Origin: an uncultured Pelagibacteraceae bacterium
Lineage (GTDB): Bacteria > Pseudomonadota > Alphaproteobacteria > Pelagibacterales > Pelagibacteraceae
DNA: 64,000 bases
Direction of reading: 5' to 3'
Assembly (NCBI GenBank): GCA_902623075.1
Contig: CACNSD010000001.1
Span: 62,001 to 126,000, forward strand
The position numbers and the translations under genes are program-made. The notes below the pieces were generated by a model. It saw only the letters and a program-made list of their open reading frames with translations, had not been told where the DNA came from and searched no databases. Below, piece by piece: positions 1 to 7,891 of this stretch; position 1 is the stretch's first letter; the number at the start of each line of letters is the position of its first letter.

Positions 1-150
1 GCTTTAGTAAAAATGCTTATTTATTTTTGTGGTGCATGTGCCGCAGGCGTAGTAATAGGGGGAAAAGTACCTGTTGTAATAACAAGTAGATCAGATGAAG
101 CCCAAGCTAGGTTAGCTTCAATTGCAGCAGCTGTTGTGGCATTAGATTAA
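1..150 (+). CDS. Phosphate acetyltransferase family protein, C-terminal end (partial)
   Basis: An open frame runs from the window edge to TAA and gives the last 49 residues of a protein. The tail, with GVVIGGKVPVVITSRSDEA followed by RLASIAAAVVALD, matches the C-terminal end of the phosphate acetyl/butyryltransferase (PTA_PTB) family, where a G-x-KVPV-x-LTSR-x-D motif lies in the active site. Such enzymes convert acetyl phosphate and CoA to acetyl-CoA. In organosulfonate degraders a Pta follows sulfoacetaldehyde acetyltransferase (Xsc), and the next gene here is also a sulfonate gene, which favours that role. The call rests on the tail only. Confidence 0.6.
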   Translation, partial: ALVKMLIYFCGACAAGVVIGGKVPVVITSRSDEAQARLASIAAAVVALD

Positions 151-209
151 ACTTATGTTGAATTAAATTTAATAATATCTTAAATAGGTTTTACTAATAA
201 AGGGAAATC

Positions 210-1496
210 ATGACAATTACATACATAAAAAAAGCAGAAAAAACAGCATTTACCGGCGAAGATGAAACAAGGAATAAAGTTAATACAATATTAAAAGATT
301 TAGAAAAAACAAGAGAAGACGGAATTAGAGAGGTTCTTAAGAAATTTGACAATTATGAAGGTGATATAATTGTAAGTAAAGACAAAATTGAACAGATTAC
401 AAAAACATTAGATCAAAAGATTAAAGATGATATAAAATTTTCTTACGAGAGAGTTAGAAAATTTGCAGAACATCAATTAGAGAATTTAGGCAAAGACTCT
501 GAAGTTGAACTTTCGCCTGGATTAATTGCTGGACAAAAATTAATTCCAGTAAATACTGCAGGGTGTTATGTGCCAGGTGGTCGTTATAACAACATTGCTT
601 CTGCGATTATGAGTGTAACTACAGCAAAAGTTGCTGGAGTGAAAAATATAATAGTAACTAGTCCTCCAAAAGATGAGAACGGCGCAAATCCAATAATAAT
701 TTATACAGCTAATTTATGTGGAGCGGATGTAATAATGAACATAGGTGGAATTGGTGCAATAGCTGCATTAGCTTATGGGTGTTTTGAAAATCCACCAGTA
801 GATATGATTGTTGGACCTGGAAATAAGTTCGTTGCTGAATCGAAAAGAATACTCTATGGAAAAGTTGGAATAGACTTATTTGCTGGGCCAACAGAAATTG
901 GGATTATAGCCGATAAAACTGCCGATAAAGAGATAATAGCGTATGATTTAGTAGGGCAAGCTGAACATGGTCCTGACTCTCCCGCGTGGCTTTATACAAC
1001 AGACAAAGAGCTTTGTGATTATGTTATGAAAAGAGTTCCAGAAATTATTAATGAATTGCCAGAACATAATAGAAATAACGCGGATTCTGCTTGGAAAGAT
1101 TACGGTGAAGTAATTTTATGCGACACAAAAGAAGAAATGATTAAAATAAGTGATGAGTATGCTCCCGAACATTTGGAAGTTCAAGCTGAAAATTTAGATT
1201 GGTATTTAAATACTTTAAAAAATTATGGATCACTTTTCTTAGGAGAAGAAACAACTGTTGCTTATGGAGATAAATGTTCTGGACCAAATCATATATTACC
1301 AACAAAAGGTGCTGGAAAATATACTGGTGGATTGTATGTTGGAAAATTTATTAAAACGGTTACATACCAGAAGATGAATGAGGAATCTAACAAAGAAGTT
1401 GGTGCTGCAGCAGCTAGAATATCTAGATACGAAGGTATGGAGGCTCATGCTAGAACCGGTGATGTAAGATTAAGAAAATACGGATTTTCTAACTAA
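210..1496 (+). CDS. hpsN: Sulfopropanediol 3-dehydrogenase, HpsN-type member of the HisD family
   Basis: 428 residues of the histidinol dehydrogenase fold. HpsN oxidises 2,3-dihydroxypropane-1-sulfonate (DHPS) to sulfolactate with NAD+. Zinc ligands of the family are present (Gln250, His253, Asp354, His413), as is the Glu320-His321 catalytic pair. Segments such as CYVPGGRYNNIASA near 119, GQAEHGPDSPAWL near 249, YGSLFLGEETTVAYGDK near 339 and EGMEAHART near 408 agree with HpsN proteins as I remember them rather than with biosynthetic HisD, which has a YVPGGTA-type loop. AAAGGGA precedes the ATG. It follows the Pta tail after 59 bases and precedes a rhodanese gene in the same direction, so a sulfonate-use operon is likely. 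An automatic pipeline would probably name it hisD. Confidence 0.8.
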   Translation: MTITYIKKAEKTAFTGEDETRNKVNTILKDLEKTREDGIREVLKKFDNYEGDIIVSKDKIEQITKTLDQKIKDDIKFSYERVRKFAEHQLENLGKDSEVELSPGLIAGQKLIPVNTAGCYVPGGRYNNIASAIMSVTTAKVAGVKNIIVTSPPKDENGANPIIIYTANLCGADVIMNIGGIGAIAALAYGCFENPPVDMIVGPGNKFVAESKRILYGKVGIDLFAGPTEIGIIADKTADKEIIAYDLVGQAEHGPDSPAWLYTTDKELCDYVMKRVPEIINELPEHNRNNADSAWKDYGEVILCDTKEEMIKISDEYAPEHLEVQAENLDWYLNTLKNYGSLFLGEETTVAYGDKCSGPNHILPTKGAGKYTGGLYVGKFIKTVTYQKMNEESNKEVGAAAARISRYEGMEAHARTGDVRLRKYGFSN

Positions 1497-1515
1497 TAAA
1501 ATTATAGGATAAAGG

Positions 1516-1881
1516 ATGAAAAAATTTGATGAATTAATGAGTGTAAGTAACGAAATTGAGAATATTTCTGCAGAACAAGCTAAAAAAAAATTAAACGACC
1601 CTAATGTTCAATTTATTGATGTAAGAGATAAAGAAAGCTTTTCAAAAGGAACTATAGGAAACGCTGTTCATATGGATAGAGGATTGCTTGAGTTTTATTT
1701 GGCTGATGGAAGTCCATTAGAAAATGACATTTTCAAAAAAAACCCTGATAAAGAGTATGTTGTATTCTGTGGTCTAGGTGGCCAAGGAACACTCGCAACA
1801 AAAACAATGAAAGACATGGGGGTGAAAAATGTTAAAAATATTACAGGTGGAATGTCGGAATGGGAAAAAATTAAAGACTAA
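1516..1881 (+). CDS. Rhodanese-like domain protein
   Basis: A single rhodanese domain of 121 residues. FIDVRDKESF near residue 34 and the C-terminal NITGGMSEWEKI are standard rhodanese elements. The active-site loop near residue 85 is CGLGGQG, keeping the catalytic Cys but differing from the usual C-x-x-G-x-R-S. Such proteins carry sulfane sulfur or act as sulfurtransferases. It starts 19 bases after hpsN with AAAGG just before the ATG and is probably co-transcribed. No signal peptide is seen, so it is cytoplasmic. A link to sulfur released from sulfonates is inference. Confidence 0.8.
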   Translation: MKKFDELMSVSNEIENISAEQAKKKLNDPNVQFIDVRDKESFSKGTIGNAVHMDRGLLEFYLADGSPLENDIFKKNPDKEYVVFCGLGGQGTLATKTMKDMGVKNVKNITGGMSEWEKIKD

Positions 1882-1884
1882 TTT

Positions 1885-2568
1885 TTATTGATCTAGAATT
1901 TTTTCACCATCTTCTTTCTGAACTTTATTTTTTTTGCTATTAATAAGTTCTTTTCTTTTTCTTAGATTAATAATATCTGCAAAGGAATGATTAACATCTC
2001 TATGTCCTGCTTCATCATCTCTAATAACTCTCACCACATCTTTAAGTGTAGCATGTAATGGTAAGTTCCAATAATTTATTGCAATTTCTGGAGCAGGTTG
2101 ATCTGAAATGGCTCCACTTTCAAGTTCATTTAAATACTCAGTGTAACTAACAACTGCTTCTTCTTCGAAGTATCCTACTATTCTGTGAGCAGTTCTTTGT
2201 GATACTAAATATATTATTCCATAAGTTATAATAAATATAAATTGTGCGATCATAATTATAAATCTCTCTATCGCAGTAGGCTTTGCAATATGGATAAATG
2301 TCATTAAGTGCATTCTCTCATTTTCAGCTTCATCTAATAAAATTTTAATCCATCCCCTATCATCTTCAATTTTTCGTAATGATTTTAGATGTACGAGCAT
2401 ACCTGCTACCATACCGGGAACTGCTGCTATTGTTTCTAAAACAACAGCTCTATGACCATATCTTTTTTTAAAAAAAGTATCAGCTAATAGCCTTAAAAAT
2501 TTTGTAAATAGCAAAGCAACCTTGTCGCTTAGGTTTTTAGGCTCAAAGTGCTTATTTAGATCGGTCAT
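1885..2568 (-). CDS. aox: Alternative oxidase (di-iron ubiquinol oxidase)
   Basis: 227 residues. The alternative oxidase family is a membrane-associated, non-proton-pumping, cyanide-insensitive quinol oxidase. All four carboxylate/His iron motifs are visible: LETIAAVPG, LLDEAENERMHL, YFEEEAVVSYTEYL and RDDEAGHRDVNH. The hydrophobic membrane-binding stretch lies between the second and third motifs. Length is normal for bacterial members. It converges with the rhodanese gene and has its own 91-base upstream region. It lets quinol from dehydrogenases (for example ETF:quinone oxidoreductase near 57 kb) be oxidised without proton pumping. Confidence 0.93.
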   Translation of the reverse strand: MTDLNKHFEPKNLSDKVALLFTKFLRLLADTFFKKRYGHRAVVLETIAAVPGMVAGMLVHLKSLRKIEDDRGWIKILLDEAENERMHLMTFIHIAKPTAIERFIIMIAQFIFIITYGIIYLVSQRTAHRIVGYFEEEAVVSYTEYLNELESGAISDQPAPEIAINYWNLPLHATLKDVVRVIRDDEAGHRDVNHSFADIINLRKRKELINSKKNKVQKEDGEKILDQ

Positions 2569-2659
2569 ATAAATATAAATAATTACTCTGTAAAAAATTA
2601 CTATGCGTTAAAATTGTTTTAAAAAATACCAATTTTACTAGTTATTTTTAATATCTAAT

Positions 2660-3922
2660 TTAATTTTCATTAATCTTTAAATCTAAGTACAAAGAGGCAG
2701 ACCAAGAAAAATTATTAGCACCCATAGGCTGTCCATTTTTACAACTAAAATATTCGTAAAAATTACTTTTTTCTAACAATTCAATAGTTTTTTTCTTTAC
2801 AGAATTAGAGAATGCAATATCTTTATTTTTTAATCCTTGATAAATAAACCAATTACAGTTAATCCAAACCGGTCCTCTCCAGTATCTTTTTTCCTCAAAA
2901 CTCATATGATTTGGTTTAATTGATGAAAAAAAATATTTTTCTTTTGAATTATATTTTTTTAAGTTTTGTATTAAATTTTTATTAACTTCATAATTATCTA
3001 AATCAGCAAATAAAACAAAATAGTTAGTTATCGATGGAATATAAATCTTTTTTTTATTTTTTATATCCTTTGAATAAAAAGTCCCTTTTTTTTTATCATA
3101 TAATTTTAAGAAATTTTTTTCTGTAAGTTTTATATATTTATTTATTTTAGAATGATCTAAATTAAATTTATCTAATAACCAAACTAAATCTTTATTTGCT
3201 TTTAAAAATATAGAATTAAAGCCAACATCTATAACATTAAAAAGAGAGGATTTATAAGCCTTAGTTGGATTGTATTTAATTTTTCTTAAATGATTTTTAA
3301 TAGTTACGTACCTATCATAATCAATATTTAAAGGTCTAAATTCTGGATTTATTAATTTGTTATCAGCTCTTTTATATTTAAGGTTTTTATGAATTTTTAT
3401 TTTTTCCATTGATCTATCCCATATTGGAGAATTATCATATCCACTTTCCCAAGGGTGCAGGATTGATACTAGCCCTAACTTTTTTGGATCTCTATATTGA
3501 ATAAACCATTCATGAAATTTTTTTATCTTTTTTGTTATTTTTTTTACATTTATAAGTTGAGTGTTATTAAGTTTTTTTTTCTCTAAAATTCTTTTTAAAA
3601 TCGTAGCTAATATAGGTGGTTGGGTTATTCCTGAAGAATGAATTTTATTACCACAATTCCATGCTGTGTGATTTGGATAATAGTTGGTATTTGTGTCATG
3701 AAACAGAATATGAGGCACCATCCCATCATTCCATTGTCCTTTTAATAATGTGTCAATCTCTTTTAGTGCAAAGTTTAAATTAAAACATGAATATCCAAGG
3801 GCTATAAAACCAGAATCCCAATTCCACTGAGCAGGATAAAGTTTATTATTAGTTGGTAAGGTGTACCCTCTTCTTCTATTATTAAGTAGAGTTTTTTTAG
3901 CCTTATTAATCAGATTTTTCAT
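2660..3922 (-). CDS. GH63-type glycoside hydrolase, mannosyl/glucosylglycerate hydrolase-like
   Basis: 420 residues, no signal peptide, so it acts on imported substrate. Bacterial GH63 mannosylglycerate/glucosylglycerate hydrolase signatures are visible: YPAQWNWDSGFIALGY near 28, an ESGYDNSPIWDRSM segment near 161 holding the probable acid Asp, YWRGPVWINCNWFIYQGL near 348, and FYEYF with FSWSASLYLDL near the C-terminus. These enzymes release glycerate or glycerol from glycosylated osmolytes. Its ATG overlaps the stop of the upstream permease (TAATG), so it is the last gene of the importer operon and suggests the imported compound is a small alpha-glycoside. It is strikingly rich in Lys, Asn and Ile. 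The exact substrate cannot be read from sequence. Confidence 0.75.
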   Translation of the reverse strand: MKNLINKAKKTLLNNRRRGYTLPTNNKLYPAQWNWDSGFIALGYSCFNLNFALKEIDTLLKGQWNDGMVPHILFHDTNTNYYPNHTAWNCGNKIHSSGITQPPILATILKRILEKKKLNNTQLINVKKITKKIKKFHEWFIQYRDPKKLGLVSILHPWESGYDNSPIWDRSMEKIKIHKNLKYKRADNKLINPEFRPLNIDYDRYVTIKNHLRKIKYNPTKAYKSSLFNVIDVGFNSIFLKANKDLVWLLDKFNLDHSKINKYIKLTEKNFLKLYDKKKGTFYSKDIKNKKKIYIPSITNYFVLFADLDNYEVNKNLIQNLKKYNSKEKYFFSSIKPNHMSFEEKRYWRGPVWINCNWFIYQGLKNKDIAFSNSVKKKTIELLEKSNFYEYFSCKNGQPMGANNFSWSASLYLDLKINEN

Positions 3923-5115
3923 TAACCCTTTACACTTCCCGCAGTAAGACCGCTAACTAAATATTTTTCAAAATAAACAAAAATAAACAATACAGGTAAG
4001 GTAACAATTACTGATCCTGCCATTAAATATTGTCTAGGAGTTTCAGCATCTCCACTTAAATATTGTATTGCTCTAGATAATGTAAATGAATTGGGGTTAT
4101 CCAAGAACATTAACGAAAATAAAAATTCGTTCCAAGCAATCATAAATACATATAATGCTACAGATGAAATAGCTGGGATACTTAGTGGAATTATAATTTT
4201 TGTAATAATTCCAAACCAACTCAATTTATCTAATATTGCAGCTTCTTCTAATTCTTTAGGTATACTTTTGAAATATCCTTGCAGCATATAAATAGCTACA
4301 GGTAATGTTGTAGCCGTATAAACTATTAATAAGCCCTCTATTGAATTACGTAAACCTAGCTGACTGAAAATTGTATACAACGGAATAACAAGGACGATTG
4401 CAGGAAACATGTATATTATAAGTATCGATGTAGACAAAAATGTTTTTCCAAAAAAATTTAGCCTTGCAACTGCATATGCAGCAGGTATTGCAAAAAGAAG
4501 AGTTATAATAACGGTACCAACAGAAACAATGGTACTTGTCACTATATATTTTCCAAATTTGTAAGATTTAAAAATTACAAAATAAGATTTAAATAAATCT
4601 TTTATATCTTGTCCAAAATTAATACTAAAATCTAAAGGATTCACTAACAAGGCTATTTGTGTTTTAAAACTAGTTACTAACATCATGTAAAATGGAAAAA
4701 TTATCACAAAAGAAAAAAATAAAATTCCAAATAAAGTTAAGAAGTCAAACAAAATCACTTGTGTAGAGTGTTCTTCTTTTAAACCAGTAAAACTATATTT
4801 ACTAATTTTAACAGTAAAAAAATATAAAATTAAAAATGTACCTATATTGTACCATATAGGTAATTTTTGAATTAAGTAACCATCACAAAAAACAAATATG
4901 GAAGAAAAAATTATTGATTTATAAAAAAGTTTAATTTTTTCAGCTACTCCAAGATGAGCTAATGATATTACTAAGCCAAAAATAAAAAGTATTTCAATGT
5001 TAAAGCTATTGATACTTAAGCCTTGCAATGTTGCTAAAATTTTCCAAATCGAAATTAAAAAAATTAGGAAAAAAGAAGATATTAATGAAAATATTATTGT
5101 ATTTTTAGTTCTCAT
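3922..5115 (-). CDS. Sugar ABC transporter permease, MalG-like with extended N-terminus
   Basis: 397 residues. The C-terminal 270 or so form a MalG-type permease ending in SGLTAGSVKG, typical of the family. The N-terminal 120 residues add about four extra hydrophobic segments, so the protein is some 110 residues longer than usual. The cytoplasmic coupling helix that touches the ATPase reads ELEEAAILDKLSWFG; the usual E-A-A-x-x-D-G-A has become D-K-L, losing the conserved glycine. It overlaps the preceding permease by 11 bases and the following glycosidase by one, so translation is coupled. Confidence 0.9.
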   Translation of the reverse strand: MRTKNTIIFSLISSFFLIFLISIWKILATLQGLSINSFNIEILFIFGLVISLAHLGVAEKIKLFYKSIIFSSIFVFCDGYLIQKLPIWYNIGTFLILYFFTVKISKYSFTGLKEEHSTQVILFDFLTLFGILFFSFVIIFPFYMMLVTSFKTQIALLVNPLDFSINFGQDIKDLFKSYFVIFKSYKFGKYIVTSTIVSVGTVIITLLFAIPAAYAVARLNFFGKTFLSTSILIIYMFPAIVLVIPLYTIFSQLGLRNSIEGLLIVYTATTLPVAIYMLQGYFKSIPKELEEAAILDKLSWFGIITKIIIPLSIPAISSVALYVFMIAWNEFLFSLMFLDNPNSFTLSRAIQYLSGDAETPRQYLMAGSVIVTLPVLFIFVYFEKYLVSGLTAGSVKG

Positions 5116-6364
5116 CTACTCTCTTTCCTAAAAGTTTAAAATAGAAAAACATAAACATTAAAAGTAATACAACGATCACTATTGAAACAGCTGAGCCCAT
5201 TCCAATATCTGATATTGCAAAACCTTGTTGATAAACATTTATTGGTAAAGTTCTTGTTCCTGATGCTCCTCCAGTCAATAAAAAAACGTCCTCAAACTTA
5301 TTAAAATTCCATATAAACCTGATCATGAATAAAATTGAAATTACTGCAGTAATTTGCGGAAGTGTAATTTTAAAAAACTTTTGAAAAGGACTTGCACCAT
5401 CTACATCAGCTGCTTCATATAGTTCTTTTGGAATAGCTTGAAGTCTTGCAAGAATAAATAAAAAGGCTAAAGGAAAATACCTCCAAATTTCAAACATTAT
5501 AACTGTTGTAAGTGCTAATCTTAATTTAAAATCAAAACCAAAAATACTAATTTCTGTATATTTTTGTCCAAGTAGGTTTATTGGAGTTTCAATAATTTGA
5601 TAATTTAACAATAAACTATTTAATGTTCCGCTATTTGGATCTAATAGAAGTTCCCAAGTGTACGCTAAAGCAACAACAGGAGCAACATAAGGAAATAGCA
5701 AAACACTTCTCATAAAAGTTCTTCCATAAAACTTTTGATTAACCATTTGAGCTGTTAAAACACCAAAAATTATCGATCCTACAGTTCCAAAAAATGTGTA
5801 ATAAAAAGTTGTAAGAAGTAAATCTACAAATTCGTTCTCAAACAAAACTTTCTTAAAATTTTTTAAGGTAAAGTTGGTGTTAAGTAATATATTATCAGAA
5901 TTCCCCTTTAATTTTGGTTTAATTAATTTAAGACTTTTTGTATTTATTTTTGACCCATCATTTGTTTCAAATATTACTTGAAAATTTTCTCTATATTTGG
6001 CTGGCCAATTTCCGAAGTCACATTTTAATTTATACTTTTTGTAAGAACATCTTGGGTCTAAATTTTTAATGTCAAAATTTTTTGGGAAATTATCTTGAAA
6101 AGAAACATTTCTTATTTCCTGAATTAATGAACTATTTCTTAACTTATATAATATTTTTATTTTGGAAGGTTCATTAGTAATAGATTTTACAATTTTTTTT
6201 GCTCTTGGTTCAGGAATTCTAATATCTTTTAATTCAACTTCTTTAAAACTAATCCAAATGTTTGCAAAAATTGGAAATAAAATTATTGAAAAAACCAGAA
6301 GGACTGCAGGTAAAGTTAGTATATATGCAGTTTTTTTTTCTGTATTTGCTAAAGTATCATTCAT
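5105..6364 (-). CDS. Sugar ABC transporter permease, MalF-like with periplasmic insert
   Basis: 419 residues. A first membrane helix near 12-32 is followed by an insert of about 130 hydrophilic residues containing two cysteines ten residues apart (near 108-118), then the membrane core with the coupling helix ELYEAADVDGASPFQKF near 330. This resembles MalF, whose second periplasmic domain docks the binding protein. The ATG lies directly after the U-tract of the hairpin at 6371-6394 and has no visible ribosome binding site, so its translation probably depends on readthrough from the binding-protein gene. Confidence 0.9.
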   Translation of the reverse strand: MNDTLANTEKKTAYILTLPAVLLVFSIILFPIFANIWISFKEVELKDIRIPEPRAKKIVKSITNEPSKIKILYKLRNSSLIQEIRNVSFQDNFPKNFDIKNLDPRCSYKKYKLKCDFGNWPAKYRENFQVIFETNDGSKINTKSLKLIKPKLKGNSDNILLNTNFTLKNFKKVLFENEFVDLLLTTFYYTFFGTVGSIIFGVLTAQMVNQKFYGRTFMRSVLLFPYVAPVVALAYTWELLLDPNSGTLNSLLLNYQIIETPINLLGQKYTEISIFGFDFKLRLALTTVIMFEIWRYFPLAFLFILARLQAIPKELYEAADVDGASPFQKFFKITLPQITAVISILFMIRFIWNFNKFEDVFLLTGGASGTRTLPINVYQQGFAISDIGMGSAVSIVIVVLLLMFMFFYFKLLGKRVDEN

Positions 6365-6370
6365 AAAAAA

Positions 6371-6394
6371 AGCGGATAATTCATATTATCCGCT
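6371..6394 (-). terminator. Terminator-like hairpin between binding-protein and permease genes
   Basis: A perfect 10-base inverted repeat, AGCGGATAAT and ATTATCCGCT, with a 4-base loop, is flanked by A-tract and T-tract, so it can act as an intrinsic terminator on either strand. On the minus strand it follows the binding-protein stop by 16 bases, and its U-run touches the permease ATG at 6364. It should end most transcripts after the binding-protein gene and let a fraction continue into the permeases. Confidence 0.85.
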
Positions 6395-6410
6395 TTTTTA
6401 AAAATTTAAA

Positions 6411-7742
6411 TTAATTGAATTTAGCTAATGCTTTGTTAATCATATCAACAGCTTCATCAACATCAATTTGGTCGTCAATATAAAGTCTAGTAATTCTATT
6501 TAAAAATTGAGAATTTATGACTTTTGATGCTCTTGATAGTTCACCTTCTTTAACTCCCCATCTATTTGCAGTATCTAAACCAGCTACAATATTATTAATA
6601 ACGTCTGGGTCATATAGATCTGACAATGGTGCTTTTCTATCAACTCCAACAGGTAGTTTACTCCAAGCTTTTGTGAAAGCCTCAGGGTCACTTGAATTTC
6701 CTCTTCTTACAGGAAACTTACCCTCTGGTGCAATAGACAAGGTACTTGTGTAACCTTCGTCCATTGAGTACATGATAAACTTTTTGGCTTCGTCAGTGTC
6801 AGCATCAGCTGTTATACCAAAATATCTGACATCTGCCCAAGCGGCACCTTTTTTATTACTAGGACCACTAAAATTAGTGATGAAACCAGTTTTAGATGCT
6901 AGTTCAGGTGATGTTGGATCACTGTTAATCGTTGGTGGTGCTGAATCTCTTAAACCAGCAAGCTCATCCATAATAAATGGAGACCAAATAATCATTGGAG
7001 TTTTACCAGCAAAGTAAAGTGCTCTAGATTGTTTCCAGTAAAGTTCTCCTGGAGGACTTGCTTTAGCAATTACTTTATAAAACTCTAATGCTTCTTTTAA
7101 TTTCTTACCTTGTTTTTTAATACCACCCTTTTTAACAATATTAACACCGTTTGCTAAAAGAACATGCTCTAGGACCTGACTCATAAAATTTTCGTCAGTT
7201 TTTGTTGCAGCAACAAAACCAAACATACCATTTTGTTTAGATAATTTTTCAACTGCAGCAACTATGTTAGCATAACTTGTAGGTGGTGCTAGTTCTGCAT
7301 TATCAAAAAGGTCTTTTCTATAAACAACCATTTGTGTCCATCCATCAACTGGAACTGCTGCAATCTTTGAGCCTTTTTTTGCCATGTTAAGTGCACCTGG
7401 TGCAAATGTGTCTTTACCTAGGTCTTTAACAACATCATTGTTAGCGTCCACATCTAAAATTCCTGCTTCAGCCCATGGTAGTACATATTGTAAAGTATGA
7501 TAGATTACATCTGGTAAATCACCTGCAGCAGCAGCTGCTGTAGCTCTAGTTCCCAAATCTTTTTCTTCTACTGGAATCACCTCTACTTTTATCCCTGTTT
7601 TAGCTTCAAAAGCTTTTGCCATTTCCTCTTGCTTAGCCATTCGGGCAGGTTGAACTTCTGTAGTCCAAAACTTTATGTCTGCATAAACAACATTTGTTAT
7701 AAAAAATGATATTACGCAGAATATCTTAATTATATTTTTCAT
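6411..7742 (-). CDS. Sugar ABC transporter periplasmic substrate-binding protein
   Basis: 443 residues of the family 1 (MalE-like) extracellular binding proteins. A signal peptide of about 21 residues ends VVYA before DIKFWTTEVQPARM. The mature part has the usual LPDVIYHTLQYVLPWAEAGIL and YRKDLFDNAELAPPTSY elements. A strong ribosome binding site (GGGGGA) precedes the ATG, unlike the permease downstream. It is the ligand-determining component of the operon that ends with the GH63 enzyme. A 149-base gap upstream holds a perfect operator-like palindrome, so this gene probably has its own promoter besides any readthrough from the ATPase gene. Confidence 0.93.
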   Translation of the reverse strand: MKNIIKIFCVISFFITNVVYADIKFWTTEVQPARMAKQEEMAKAFEAKTGIKVEVIPVEEKDLGTRATAAAAAGDLPDVIYHTLQYVLPWAEAGILDVDANNDVVKDLGKDTFAPGALNMAKKGSKIAAVPVDGWTQMVVYRKDLFDNAELAPPTSYANIVAAVEKLSKQNGMFGFVAATKTDENFMSQVLEHVLLANGVNIVKKGGIKKQGKKLKEALEFYKVIAKASPPGELYWKQSRALYFAGKTPMIIWSPFIMDELAGLRDSAPPTINSDPTSPELASKTGFITNFSGPSNKKGAAWADVRYFGITADADTDEAKKFIMYSMDEGYTSTLSIAPEGKFPVRRGNSSDPEAFTKAWSKLPVGVDRKAPLSDLYDPDVINNIVAGLDTANRWGVKEGELSRASKVINSQFLNRITRLYIDDQIDVDEAVDMINKALAKFN

Positions 7743-7780
7743 ATTTCCCCCATTTAAATATATTATTTAAATATATTGAA

Positions 7781-7797
7781 TTGCGAATGTTTCGCAA
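7781..7797. promoter_or_regulatory. Operator-like palindrome upstream of the binding-protein gene
   Basis: TTGCGAA and TTCGCAA form a perfect 7-base inverted repeat around a 3-base centre, 39-55 bases before the binding-protein start. Size and symmetry suit a dimeric LacI- or GntR-type repressor site. No such regulator is encoded in the window, and the name of the regulator is unknown. A weak hairpin role is the alternative. Confidence 0.5.
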
Positions 7798-7891
7798 AGT
7801 GAAAACTCTCACATATCAGCTATGAGCATAAAACATGGAAATTTTTGTTAAATAAATAGAAATAGATTATATTTAACAATTACAAGTTGTA

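Noticed and set aside
210-1496. Biosynthetic histidinol dehydrogenase (hisD)
   Set aside because: Sequence follows HpsN in the substrate loop and C-terminal half; no his genes adjoin.
2569-2659. AAAATTG/CAATTTT repeat upstream of aox
   Set aside because: All A/T-rich and likely by chance in this composition; not strong enough to call.
4091-4291. Reading frame of 66 codons on the plus strand inside the MalG-like gene
   Set aside because: Antisense shadow of a well-supported gene, with no ribosome site or recognisable domain. The many similar frames opposite other genes were left out for the same reason.
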